Positions 26,574-38,115 of a stretch of 64,000 nt of DNA are shown in pieces. Position 1 is the first letter of the stretch. Each line of letters begins with the position of its first letter. A model generated the notes under the pieces. That model searched no databases. It was not told where the DNA came from and saw only the letters and a list, made by a program, of their open reading frames with translations. The DNA is from Argentina anserina (taxonomy: Eukaryota > Streptophyta > Magnoliopsida > Rosales > Rosaceae), in NCBI RefSeq assembly GCF_933775445.1, contig NC_065872.1, forward strand, positions 5,580,001-5,644,000, read 5' to 3'. A program made the position numbers and the translations under genes.

Positions 26574-27434
26574 TGAAGATACCTAGGAGTGAACAAACAA
26601 CTCTTATGCAACATAAACAGATTATTGATTTGTAAAACACAATGTTGGAATTTTATTCACAGTGCAAAAAACCTCATTGAGGAAAAATAGCACCATGATT
26701 AACTGAAATTAATCTCAATGATTTACAAACAGTCGAGTTGATCTCTTGTCCTATCCAGAAGAATTCATTCAGCAACAATACATCACTGTTGCAGTTCTAG
26801 ACATCTTAGTTCTATATCACAACTAAGTCTAAGAACAACCTACTCTATACACAGCAGATTTTTCTCTAAAACAACTCTATATCACAGTTGCAACCTCTTT
26901 AGGAGAGCAAGAACTCTTTGTCACAGTCTTGATCTCCACACAGGTTTTACTTTTATGATTTTGACTGATGATCAGTTATTCCATACTATCTACTCAGCTG
27001 TTGTGTTCTTCACATATCACTCCTGCATACCACAATGCAGTATGATCTGGTTTTTACACTCGGCTGTCTGTCACACCTGTCCACAAGAGAATATCAATCA
27101 GTCATTTTATAAGCATGATCATGAGAATGAAATAAAACACCTTAGCAGGGAGACATGTATCTGTTACTGAGGTTGTGGCAAAATAGCAGGGAAGATGTTC
27201 CCAGAAAAGCAGGAACAATTTTTCTACATCAGTGGAAGAACATGGAGCATGTTTTCAGAAAGTAAATTTTTAGCACACCGATCCTTCCTTGAAGGTTTAA
27301 AACTCCCCCATAATTGATGACTTCCAGATAAACATTTTAACCATGAATGATTCTTGTTAAAAAGAGACAGAAGGATCTCACAGTGTTTGAGTTTTGCATA
27401 TTTCCTAAGTTGACTAGGAAAGTCAATATCTTCA
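26574..27434 (-). repeat. 5' LTR of the Copia element
   Basis: 861 bp with TGAAGATA...TATCTTCA ends, followed by the TSD GAGTC. Host sequence resumes at 27440. Confidence 0.93.
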
Positions 27435-27439
27435 GAGTC

Positions 27440-27861
27440 AGTAATTGTGAATATGTAAGAGTATTCTTCGGTTATATATGTCATTTACATTCTACCCTTC
27501 TTTCTCTTTATTAGGTATGTAGAGGGGGGTTTGTTGAAATTGTTAGGAGTGAATTGTAAATTGATGATGATGATGATATATATATATATATATAGAGATT
27601 TTCTCATGTTCGGACTGTCCGGCACAGATAGTGTCAGACGTGCTCCCCCTTCCGGCAATCTTGTATGTGCTGTCTGGAGCTCTATCGGCGACCCACGTCG
27701 GTCAGAATGGCGAAATCGCCGGAGTAGGTCGCCGATGGAGCTCCGGTTGGCACAGGCGGGATCGCCGGGAGGTGGGTAGTGTGGATGTCGTGGTCCGCCC
27801 CATCATTGAGGATTGCCGTCGCCGAAAACGGAAAATCCGGAGAACGGTCTGGACCTTGAGC

Positions 27862-27895
<34 letters not shown>

Positions 27896-28446
27896 CATGA
27901 TTTAAATCAATCGTCTTAATTATTTTTTCCCGGCCCCTTCCTGATCGAACATTGGGAAAATTCTTATTCACGTTTTCTGTTTGTATATATGATAAATCTA
28001 ATAGGTTAAATTAAATGGAGATTTCATTGTTGACAGAAACTGTAAACATCATCATTATCCCCTCCTTTCGGATTATATCATTCAATCACGTACGTAGTTC
28101 CGAATAGAGTAGATGCAGATGATTGCAAGACCTGTCATGCATGGAAAATTGTAGTAGGCCGGATATGGAAAATTTCCAGTTACAGTTGGTACTATATATT
28201 TTATCGTGATACCCAAAATATATTTTTACGGCAAAAATGGTGATCATGGAAGTCAGTCTTTTCATATCTGGTGTCACACTTACCATCCAAATGCGGAGAT
28301 AATTAACCCGCTAAGTGCTAACCCAGGTGGTTTGGACATAATTAAGCTGATAACATAAGTAGTATTACCTAGCCTTCTCCTACAGTATCTCATTAGCCCC
28401 ATTTTCCATAAGTCGTTATAGATTCTACATTTTAGTATTATTTTCC
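27440..28446. other. Intergenic region with a GC-rich patch between TA microsatellites
   Basis: Resumes the sequence cut by the Copia insertion. A GC-rich stretch (about 27600-27860) sits between TA-dinucleotide tracts at about 27578-27592 and 27865-27892. It may be a small inserted element, but clear terminal repeats were not found. No gene is supported. Confidence 0.4.
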
Positions 28447-28536
28447 TATTTAAAGGTCTCAGTTTTATCAATGAAATCCACAACTAATAATATTGTTCTC
28501 ATATCCACGTCTTTAGTTGTAAAAGTCAATCATGAA

Positions 28537-28925
28537 ATGTTTTTCCTTTCACCTCTTATCCACACCATTTGTCTCGCACTTTCACTCTTCTGCTCACTTA
28601 CCACCGTGACTACGATCCACAATGTCATCGTCTCATGCGCGGTCACCGTTCCTAACACTTCCGGCGCTAGCTTGGCATGCCTAATTAGTTCAAGAACTTC
28701 TGCCCCGGCAAGAAGGTCAGCGACTTGGCCAAGCTCACGAAGCACTTCAACCACATCGGCCACATTCCCAACCTCCGGATTTCTACAACTTCACATATGA
28801 TTTTGACCATGAGCTCTTGTTGGCTCTCAAGACCCGTAAGAAGAACTTTAACCGTACCCTAACATCACCGGCGAGCTAGCTTGCCGACCACACCATCAGC
28901 CACTTGGTCCATCCTCACTGCAACA
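28537..28925 (+). pseudogene. Plant matrix metalloproteinase (matrixin) pseudogene, propeptide end only
   Basis: A Met at 28537 opens a hydrophobic signal-like stretch (MFFLSPLIHTICLALSLFCS), then NTSGASLACLIS. After a one-base frame change come FKNFCPGKKVSDLAKLTKHF and HIGHIPN. Another frame change gives DFYNFTYDFDHELLLALKTR and KKNFNRTL, and a further shift gives DHTISHLVHPHC. This order matches the propeptide of plant MMPs: the LxxLKxYFxxFGYIP helix, NFTDDFDDxLExAIKTYQxNFNLNVTG, then the cysteine switch PRCG, here PHCN. The zinc-binding catalytic domain is absent. At least three frame changes and an in-frame TAG show it is dead. A TATTTAAA box lies at 28447-28454. Confidence 0.72.
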
Positions 28926-29216
28926 TTTAAATCTATTTTTTTAAGCGAGAGGTCGTATATTCGACTCACCACAAAGTCACGAACTAGTAGTTGCTGTAAA
29001 TTAAAAAAAAAACGTGATTCAAAATCATGTGGCCCAATCTAAAAGACCTTCGTCGAGACCAAATAACCGAAACCCGTCGATGTTTTAAAGGCAATTAAAA
29101 CCCGAGACCCGTCCGGAGGTTAGAGACGGTGAAACTATGGCGGGAGACACAGGGCTGCTCTGAAATCTCCCTCCGAATTGAGATAGAGCAATAAAGTAAT
29201 GTTAAGCAATCCCCAA

Positions 29217-31362
29217 ATGGCAGGTAATCAAAACTTCAAATCTTTCGTCTTCGAATTTTGATTTCAATCAGGTAGAGGAATTGGGGATTTGATTTCTCAA
29301 ATTTGGGCGCGAAAAAGGTGGACCGGAAAGAGAAGACAAGGTCTCTTTGGAGGTGACGGAGGAGATTCTACAGAGCATGGAAGTTGGGCTCGCTTTCAGA
29401 GACTATGTAATGCCTCTTATCACTCTGTTTTTGATTGTTTTTTAAGCTCAATTAAGCAAAAGTTCAAAACCCTAATTTGAAGTAATTGGGAATTTACAGA
29501 ATGGTAGAATTAGCTCGTTGGATTTTCACAAGGCTTCGAGTTATGTAGTGACTGCTAGTGATGATGAGTCAATTCGCTTATATGATGTCTCCACTGCAAC
29601 GTAAGGCGTAAAGCTCCATTTTTTAATATTGATTGAAAAATGTGGACTTGAGTTTGGGTTTCTTAAATTTGTTTGTGATTTTGATAGGTGCTTGAAGACC
29701 ATTAACAGCAAAAAGTATGGGGTTGATTTGGTTTGCTTTACTTCTCATCCGACCACGGTTATATACTCCTCGAAAAATGGCTGGGATGGTATGCTTTCAC
29801 TTAAAGTGTCAAGTTTGATATGGAATCTGTTACCTGTGTGATTTATCTGGAATTTGGAATTTATATGTTGAATTAATTTCAGAATCTCTGAGGCTTCTCT
29901 CGTTGAATGACAACAAGTACTTGCGCTATTTCAAAGGCCATCACGATAGGTGTGGGTTATCATAACTGATTTCCTGTATTTTATTCTGAGTTTTTGCACT
30001 AAGCATATGTTTGTAATTGAATAAATGAGTCTTATGTATAGGGTTGTCTCACTTAGTCTGTGCTCCCGGAAAGAGTGCTTCATATCTGGTTCTCTTGATA
30101 GGACAGTTCTGCTTTGGGATCAACGAGCCGAGAAATCCCAGGTAGGTGCTTGGAATATGGATATCGGCTGAACTGTGCAGGGTTTTTATTTTGCTCTACT
30201 TGCTTTGAAAGATTTATAATTAGTGTTTGTATGATAGGGTCTCTTACATGTACAAGGAAGGCCTGCCACAGCTTATGATGACCAAGGGCTAGTTTTTACA
30301 ATTGCCTTTGGTGGGTATATACGAATGTTTGATGCCCGCATGTATGAAAAGGTCAGTTGTTTGTATTTTGATACATATTATGATTCAGAAATTTAGGAGT
30401 TGTCTTGGACATATTGTGTATGACAAATTTATTGTGGCTGATTTCGATATTTACATCTTCTTAGGGTCCATTTGATATATTTTCTGTCGGGGGAGATATG
30501 TCTGATGCAAATGTTGTAAAGTTCAGTAATGATGGGAGACTTATGCTATTAACAACTACAGATGGACATATTCATGTACTTGATTCATTCCGTGGCACGC
30601 TTGTAAGTGGTCTTCTCCATAACTGTTTTCTCTCTTTGTATAAAGGATACACATTGCACAATCTTGTCTTTCTAATATGGTTTTGATGTCTTTATTGTTT
30701 AGTTATCCACTTTCAGTGTCAAGCCTGTCTCAAGCAATGCTACATTAGAGGCTTCTTTTAGCCCAGATGGAATGTTTGTTATGTCAGGTATATATGCTTG
30801 TCTCCAGTTAATTATAACGGAAAGTATCTTGTTTGCTATTGTGTTTAGTGGGCATAAGTTCCCAATTATTTATGCCCTGTGATGGAAGTTCTGGAAACCA
30901 TGCTACTAATTGCTGTTAATGAACTGCATTTTTGAATGCATAGTTTCTAAAAGGCTGTGAATTCATTTTCATCCATATATATTATGCAATAAACACCCTA
31001 GCAAACATCTATGACCGAGTAAGTTGTTTAATTAGTGGACTGGCAGACATGTGATTTCTTGGTTGCTAAATGTGCAGGTTCAGGTGATGGTAGTGTCTAT
31101 GCTTGGAGTGTACGGAGTGGGAAAGAAGTATGATAATTATCATGTTCGCATTTATCAACATTGTTTATGCACCCTCTTGAGACTTTCCAAAATAATGTTC
31201 ATATAATTTCTGCAGGTCACAAGTTGGCTTAGTACTGAAAGTGAACCTCCTGTTATCAAATGGGCTCCAGGAAGCCTCATGTTTGCAACTGGGTCTTCTG
31301 AATTATCATTTTGGATTCCGGATTTGTCTAAACTGGCAGCTTATGTTGGTGGAAGGAAGTAG
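29217..31362 (+). CDS. WDR82/Swd2-like WD40 protein (COMPASS subunit type)
   Basis: Eleven exons rebuilt from GT-AG sites: 29217-29223, 29318-29406, 29500-29600, 29688-29788, 29883-29949, 30042-30141, 30238-30351, 30465-30602, 30703-30787, 31078-31127 and 31216-31362. They sum to 999 nt (332 aa), close to Arabidopsis APRF1/S2LA. Family signatures include LDFHKASSYVVTASDDESIR, YFKGHHDRVVSLSL, SGSLDRTVLLWDQRA, VKFSNDGRLMLLTTTDGHI and SGSGDGSVYAWSVRSGKE, giving about seven WD repeats of a single propeller. Swd2/WDR82 links H3K4 methyltransferase complexes to RNA polymerase II and acts in 3'-end processing; APRF1 promotes flowering in Arabidopsis. It is diverged from the APRF1 I remember, so it may be a paralogue. 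Only seven coding bases lie in exon 1; if that start is wrong, the next Met is at 29376. Confidence 0.88.
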
Positions 31363-32818
31363 AAGTTTTTGCCGGCTCTTCTTTGATTTCTGCCTTTCTG
31401 GCAAAAAGCAGTTTAAAGATACCATTCTAACTGTCCATGGAGGTGTGATTCTTGAAGCAAGCAATGAGTTTTCTCATCTCCCTGTTGTCATGTACCTCAT
31501 CTTTAGGACCCAATTGAACAGAGAAACGACAATCCCTGTGCTCTGTATGACTCGGTTTATTTTTCTAGAATTTTAAGATCTATTTAGGGGGCTTATAGAT
31601 GCTCTGCCAGTATGGTCAAGATTGCATTTCCCACCCTTTGTAAAGTCAGTGTCAGGCATCAGAGTGTAAATTTTCACAGAACTACAAGATTCCAATTTTC
31701 TGATTGTATGAATATTCCATGATTGTAAATTGTTTGTTTTGTGGAGATAAATGTCAGTTCAGATATAAAGAAGTGGTGACCACTGATCACTGTGTCGTAC
31801 TAGAGACAGAATAGGTGTTTCCTCTTGTTCAAGTACCATTTGAAACCATGCCTTCCAAAAGTTTAAGAGACTCTTTGCCAAAAGAAAGAAATTTTAAGAA
31901 ATTTGTTACCAACTGCGCTGAGGGTATAGAATTGTGTATGATTGCCAAGAAAAAAATAAAAAGCTGCAGCAAAGCTGCCTACCTATCCCATAAAAACAAA
32001 ATAGAAAATGACACAAATTTACGTTCAAGAACTCGATAGTTTTATGACTTTCTTCTAGTATGAACACTTTGTTTTTGACAAAAGTATGAACACTTTGTAA
32101 AGTATACTGAGAAAAGAAAAACTTCAGATTCCCTTAAATTAAAACAAAATTGTTGAAGTTACGTTGTTTGCTAATTACCGGTCGATTTGCGACAAAGATT
32201 TCCAAAATTTGTCATCCAACAAAGTTGAGCTACCAAAAATGACTGTTTTGCTGGATTCTGAATTTCGACTACAGGATTAAGATAGAAATGAATACGTATA
32301 TATATAACCAATTAACGGCTCATATTCTTTGGTAAGAAGTCATTATCCATAGAGGGGTAAAACCAGCTGTGATCGATCGAAGGGGGAATGAAACCAAGTC
32401 GAAACATGGCTTTAAAACACTTTACATGAAAGAGGCTCACAATCATGATGTATGTGATGCCTCATTTTGCTAGTAAGGGACATTACGTACTCCAAGTCTC
32501 AGAAAGCTTTAAAGATCTGCTTCGACCCCCAACTAAATCTGCATTAAGTATTTCTATCCAACTCAGATAGAAAGATGCACTTGTCTCTGATGGCCGGTTA
32601 CCTCATGAAGACCATCCCCTCTGTCGTTTTCTCCTCGTAAAAGAGACCTTGTACGCTCTAAACGACATCAAGGTCACTCCCACAAGCTCTGAAGTTTGAA
32701 CTTCTGTCAAACCAGATGAAGGAAATGCATCAACATAAAATCTTGGCGATGGGGACCTCATTTATGGAGAGGTTGAGATCACAAGGTGCTCTACTAGACG
32801 CAAAGATATATGAACAAA
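31363..32818. other. 3' UTR of the WDR82-like gene and intergenic region
   Basis: Probable 3' UTR for the first few hundred bases, then AT-rich sequence with no supported gene. Confidence 0.5.
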
Positions 32819-32867
32819 CACTACAAAAAAATCTTAGCAATAGGCACATTCAAATGTGGCTCTTTTG

Positions 32868-33434
32868 TGTTAAACAGCGACAAGCGTGGCTCGTGGACCA
32901 ACTGTACCGATATTGTCCCAACTTAGCCACCTCACAGGTGTTGGGTTTTAATCACAAAATGTCTCGGTACAATTGGTTATTATCCACCCACTTATAAGTT
33001 TTATTTTATTTGTCACTTCTTAGATGTGGGATATCTTCTCTCCAACACGCCCCTCACGTGCAACCTAATTTTTAGGTCTGCACGTGACATATTAACATCT
33101 CACATACTGGGATGAAAGAAACTAAGGTCCAGTAACCAACGACACTTAGTGGCCATCCAATCAGAAATCCTCCGATGACATGACAAAGTGGCACCCAACT
33201 CGGGCCCACGAAAGATTGGAGGCGCGACTGGAGAGGAACCCGCTCTGATACCATGTTAAACAGCGACAAGCGTGGCCCGTGGACCAACTGTACCGATATT
33301 GTCTCAACTTAACCACCTCACATGTGTTGGGTTTTAATCACAAAAGACCTCGGTACAATTGGTTATTATCCACCCACTTATAAGCTTTATTTTTCTTTGT
33401 CACTTCTTAGATGTGGGATCTCTCCTCTCCAACA
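32868..33434 (-). mobile_element. TRIM (terminal-repeat retrotransposon in miniature)
   Basis: Two direct repeats, 32868-33047 (180 bp) and 33254-33434 (181 bp), flank a 206-bp interior without coding capacity. On the minus strand each LTR begins TGTTGGAGAG and ends TGTTTAACA. A perfect 12-base initiator tRNA-Met primer site (TGGTATCAGAGC, plus-strand 33242-33253) abuts the right-hand (5') LTR, and a G-rich stretch (CGTGAGGGGCG) precedes the 3' LTR. Flanks TTTTG and CTTTG form an imperfect 5-bp TSD. It lacks gag and pol and must be mobilised in trans. Confidence 0.87.
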
Positions 33435-33439
33435 CTTTG

Positions 33440-34837
33440 TGGGTGTTAACCATGTGGCCACATTTGTGAGGGTTTTGTGAGATTTTGGGGGTTGGCCACA
33501 TGGTTGTGGGATGAAATATTCAACATTTATGTAGGCATGATATCAGAGTGGGTATTATAATTCCCGTAGGTGAATGTCTTTGTGCTTGTGTGTGTGGCAT
33601 ATGATTCGTATATTACATTTATTTAGACCCACATTTAATCTATATTGTCTATACATATTATTCATGCGCACATATTGGGATGAGCTAGCTAGGCCAAATT
33701 AACACGTACGTGCATATATATACATCGGATCTATGAATCTTGCAAAGCATACATGCATGCAATTGCACTATTCAATAGTGGTCAAATTTCTGTCCCTTAA
33801 GCTCAAGTTAGTTAATTACCAATAAAGAAGTTAGGAATTAACTTGAAACATGCATGATAAGAATTTTTTAAAACAATATAATATTAATTAAGTTAAGCAC
33901 ACCGTACCTTTAGATAAACTAAATTTGTTACTAACTACTTGATACATATTGTAAAGAGTTCTGCATACGTATGAGAACACCATGTAATTTCAAAACACGT
34001 CATGTTTAATTCTTAATCTCTATCATTTGACAATTACTTTATTTAACAATTTAACTCGGTTATACATGCATATCTTGGCTAGGCTCTTCAGTTTAATTCT
34101 TTGTATTTCTTTTATCATTAAACAAAAATAAAAACCACAAAACATAGATGCATACATTTAGGCGGCGTTGAATATATGGGTCTGTAAAGTTGGTCTCTGC
34201 TACAGTTACATTATGTTATTTGCGCACATATTCATTGGTGTATATGGATTGGCTACATATAGAGTACGTTCATACGCCCTAGTAACAAAGTGTGCAGAAT
34301 TTCAAATTCATCAAATACGGAGAGCCTCTTTTCTTGACATTTTTCTTTGGTTTGTTACTCTTTTCTAGCTACCGTGAATTTGCACGTGTAACTATTAGAT
34401 CGATCTTGTAAAAAACAAAACTACCATTAGATTGTGTTTTTATTTTGTAACTAATTAACTTGAAAATTTGCATGATAAGAAAATTGTACGAAGGGGCGCA
34501 TAATGTCTGATTTAATCATTAATTAGGACTGCATTCATTATATTCGTTTGAAATGAAATATTGTATTGGCAGATTCGATGTAAGAATAACACAAAATAAT
34601 CCCCTAGCCTCTACAATGTTTTAGATACTTTATGTATAAGATGCTTGGCTCGCAATTAGGTCGTGCCATGAATTCATTAAATTGTATGTCTGACGAAACC
34701 TCTAGGTTGCTTGAAGCAATAAAATTGTTCAATGAACAAATTTTCTTCAAATCAAATGTTTGATCAATTTAACTGACTAAACCATAAACAAATAACTAAC
34801 CATGTTAATCATATATACAAGTAATGAACCGACTTAA
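33440..34837. other. Intergenic region with a hairpin-forming segment
   Basis: Just past the TRIM, AACCATGTGGCCA (about 33448) and TGGCCACATGGTT (about 33494) form a 13-bp perfect stem. The rest is AT-rich with no gene recognised. Confidence 0.45.
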
Positions 34838-34853
34838 AACAAAGATTTGATTT

Positions 34854-35767
34854 TTTTTCAACAAACTGAAACAAATTACAAGTAAAAACCTATAAAACAA
34901 CCACACCCTAACCGATCAAAATACAAAGCAGCACCAGCTCACAAAGGCAAGGAATGAGCCCATTGAAGCCTATGATGCACGGATATGTCTAGAAAAGTGA
35001 ATGTCCATATTGTATCTATATCGGATACGAGTACGGTATGGATATGATGGATATATGTATCCAAAGCTGAAAATACGCACCCAAACTATGTAGTATTTGT
35101 CAACTATGTGGATACGGTCAGAGTACGTTTTGAATACGTTTTGGGTTATAATTGTCATTGTCACGTAAATAAAACTTAAATCTAATATACTCCCTCTCTC
35201 AGCCGTATTTTTTGTTTTGTTTGAACTTATTAAGTATTTAATTCATAAACTTATATTTATTATAAAATTGATGAAATTTAGGTGTTCAAATTATTTGTTT
35301 GATCAAATTTTAGAATTTAATATATATATAATATTATTTTACAAAACGTATCCAAAACACTACATTTTAAAAAATAACGTATCTCGTGTCTCGTGCCCGT
35401 ACTCGGGCATCATAGATTGAAGCCCGAGAGTGTGTAATGATTTTGCAACCAAGCCTCTGGGCGAGCTGTTTGATATCCAGTATGAAGAAATGAATTCTCC
35501 AAGAGATATGAGATCGGCCAATAATACAGTGATTACAGTTAATAAAAACTTTAAAATCTCCTTCAACTTCAAAATCTCAAAATCCATACAAACAGGCAGC
35601 AACGAGAGCAGCTCTTAAAGCAGAAGCTTCAGTAATTAAAACAACTGTATGTCCAGGTCTTTTGGTAGCAGCTAGAACTGGAAAACCTTCATTATTTATA
35701 AACACAAAGCCCGATGAACCAAAGTGATTGATAAGAGAACCATCAAAATTAAGTTTAAATCTTTGAG
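34854..35767 (-). mobile_element. 5'-truncated LINE tail (RNase H domain), split by a MITE
   Basis: Flanked by a 16-bp direct repeat AACAAAGATTTGATTT (34838-34853 and 35768-35783). It has an A-rich 3' tail on the minus strand and encodes the end of a plant LINE: FKLNFDGSLINHFGSSGF, TEASALRAALVAACLYGF, then a stop and degenerate sequence to RGLVAKSLHTLGLQ. These are RNase H (RVT_3) signatures such as KLNFDGS and EASALRAAL. Removing the 446-bp MITE at 34970-35415 joins GLQ to WAHSLP, restoring LINE sequence. A variable-length TSD, A-tail and 5' truncation are the usual products of target-primed reverse transcription. Confidence 0.85.
34970..35415. mobile_element. Non-autonomous DNA element (hAT-like MITE), copy 1
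   Basis: 446 bp with perfect 9-bp inverted ends CTATGATGC...GCATCATAG and a perfect 8-bp TSD ATTGAAGC (34962-34969 and 35416-35423). An 8-bp TSD suggests the hAT superfamily. Subterminal regions carry repeated CGGATACG/GTATCC motifs. It is inserted inside the truncated LINE. A longer relative lies at 48455-49107. Confidence 0.8.
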
Positions 35768-35783
35768 AACAAAGATTTGATTT

Positions 35784-36779
35784 GGAACATTCAAAATATC
35801 ACACAGTTACTCTTCTAAATATATAATATAATGTAGCAAGCCCTAGATCGCTTGATGCGACAGTGGCAAAATTTCCTCCATACCCGAAAGAACAAGAAAA
35901 ACTGTGAAAGGATATTTTTTATATTCTCAAGGTGGGTTCAAACTTCAAAACCAACTACAACTTTATTAAAAAACAAAAAAAAAAACGGCTGCATATATAT
36001 ATTCACACATTCTCATCATTTTGCCTTAGCTAGCAGTAGCACCATATATTTCCTTATAGGCATTTATTCATATCATTCGCAAATCTTTTCACAACCTTGC
36101 ACAGAAATGAACCCTACTCATTATAACACACAGACCAGTTCGATCTACAACTAGTGCGGACTCGATCTACAGATCTACTTCATATTCACAAGTAATCTAA
36201 CTAAGCTAAGGCCCCACCTAAATCTCTGTCGAGAGATGAATAACGTCACGCCGGTCAGAGGAAGCCGGTGAAAAATGAAAATCACCATTCAACATTTACC
36301 CAGATCGATCTTCAAGCTGCAGAGCTTGAAAATGACCGAGCCAGTAAGTAATTAATACCACTATTCAATTCAAAGATGGCGACGGCAAACCATCCATGAC
36401 AGTAAAATTTAGTATTCTCATGAAATCTTCACCGTGATTGTGTTCTTGTTGGTGATGAGGACTGAAAAAGACTGACGTAGACGTACTAGCCTAGTTAATT
36501 AATTAGAGCCTCAGAGGGTTCTATTCCAGAGTTAGCTGATTAATTAATCATTGGATTACTAGGGCATGCATCTTAATTAGCACAGTAATGATGGAATATT
36601 CTTGGAAAAGAGCAAGTACTCTGAAAGTAAGAAATATAAATAAGCAAAAATAACAAGTTCTTTCCATGGAACATGTCAGATTCGATTGGAACTTGAAAGT
36701 ATTGACATGAGGATTAATTTAGTACTGAGAAAGCTAATTATAGCTTAATTCGCTAGGAAGGAGGATTAATTCTTCGGGT
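35784..36779. other. 3' flank of WUS
   Basis: AT-rich sequence between the LINE tail and the WUS stop codon, with the WUS 3' UTR at its right end. No gene recognised. Confidence 0.5.
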
Positions 36780-38115
36780 TCAGTAGTAATTAGGGGTGTT
36801 GTAGCCGTAGGAATTGAGGCTGAGCTCAAGGGAAGTGCGAGAGCCACCGTTGTAGCCACCCCAGCCACCGGAGTAGTAGCCGTATCCGCTGCCGCCCTCA
36901 GAAGAAGTCTTGCTGTTGCCAAAGATGTCCTCACCGTGCATGGGGAACAGTGGGAGGGTTTCAATCTCCTGGTGATCTTCTTCTAGTTGGTCCATGAAAG
37001 TTTGTTCTTTCATGTCAAAGAAAGTAGTACTAGTACTAGTAGTGTAGGACGAGGATGAATACGGGTCAACACTGCCGCCGACCCATGACCCGAAATTGTG
37101 AGTGATGGATCCACCAACACCAACACCAGTAGTACTTGTTGCCCCTCCAGCTGAGATTGAACAATCCTGGTTCAAAACAAATTAAATATTCACAATAAGT
37201 AATGCAGTTTTATATTTGCTCCAACAAGCTTCTTCAAAATGATACGGTAATTGTTTATTTACATTTACAAATTACTCAAAAGGCCAATAGGTTGTTCCTC
37301 AATATAGAAAATTCATGGTGAAGTGTGTGAGAATAGAATTGTTTGGTTCAAATTTGCTCACCCTTTTAGTATTGGCGGATGAAAGATTAAACTGTGATCA
37401 TATGGTTACTACTTTCTAGTATACGATTTGTTTAATATTGCCACTAATTAACTTTTCGAAGCAAATTAATATAAGACATAAAAGAAACACCCTTTTAGGT
37501 TCATCTTCAAGTGCTTACCCTAAAGGTCTTCTCCATGTTCATAGATTCATAACCACCATAGTTCCCCAACTGCCCATTAAAAGCAATCACACCAGCTGAA
37601 GAAGCAGAAGCTGATGCAGAAGAAACCCCTAAAATTCAGAAGCACCCAACTTAAGGAGAAGGCAAACTAAAATCAAGGGATAAGGTTAAAGTAGGTTAAT
37701 TTGGTACATTACCATGACAAATGTTGGAGTACTTGTTGTTCATGTTCATATACTCCTCAGGTTTCCAGTTGGTACCGTTACCATTCCCAACAAGCCCCGA
37801 CTTTTGCATGGGCACATGAACATCCGAAGTGAACCTCTTCTTCTGCCTCTCCCGAGCCTTATGGTTCTGAAACCAGTAAAATACATTCTTGCCTTCGATC
37901 TTTCCGTACCGTTTCAGCTGGAGACAGATCCTCTGAATCTGCTCTGCACTGGGGGACCTAACTCCTTTGTTGTAGTAAAGCTCCTTGAGGATTCTAATTT
38001 GATCAGTCGTGGGAGTCCACCTGGTACTGCTCTGCCTGCAAAGCATGTTAGCACTACTCCCGGAGGCTTTGTTGCTTCCCCCATCCTCAGTTGGTTGCTG
38101 TGAGTGTGGTTCCAT
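36780..38115 (-). CDS. WUS: WUSCHEL homeodomain transcription factor
   Basis: Three exons, 38115-37713, 37628-37519 and 37166-36780, total 900 nt and encode 299 aa. WUS is made in the organising centre of the shoot meristem and maintains stem cells, partly by direct repression and by moving to the layer above to activate CLV3. The N-terminus starts MEPHSQQ. A WOX homeodomain follows (about residues 30-95) with [20 protein letters not shown] and helix 3 [16 protein letters not shown], and the turn YGKIEGKNV is the WOX-type insert. The C-terminus has an acidic stretch, the WUS box [10 protein letters not shown] (about 241-250) and an EAR-like repressor motif SLELSLN (about 283-289). These three motifs together separate WUS from other WOX genes. 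No damage is seen. Confidence 0.95.

Larger units (their letters stand above)
18388..27434 (-). mobile_element. Ty1/Copia LTR retrotransposon, nearly full length, inactivated
   Basis: A 9,047-bp element bounded by LTRs with 8-bp inverted ends (TGAAGATA...TATCTTCA) and a perfect 5-bp TSD GAGTC (18383-18387 and 27435-27439). Read on the minus strand, the order is 5' LTR, primer binding site, gag, protease, integrase, reverse transcriptase, RNase H, an extra open region, polypurine tract and 3' LTR. Integrase before reverse transcriptase defines Copia. By eye the LTRs differ at about 14 of the first 345 aligned bases, so insertion is fairly recent. Stops in gag and frame breaks in pol mean it cannot make a complete polyprotein. 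A long gag/coiled-coil region and a post-pol frame suggest a SIRE-like lineage; this is inference. Confidence 0.95.

Noticed and set aside
28935..29012. Possible SINE tail (TCGTATATTCGACTC followed by an A run)
   Set aside because: Too short, with a poor B-box match and no flanking duplication found.
33535..33560. GATATCAGAGTGGGTATTAT resembling a Met-tRNA primer site
   Set aside because: No LTR could be identified next to it, so a retroelement cannot be supported.
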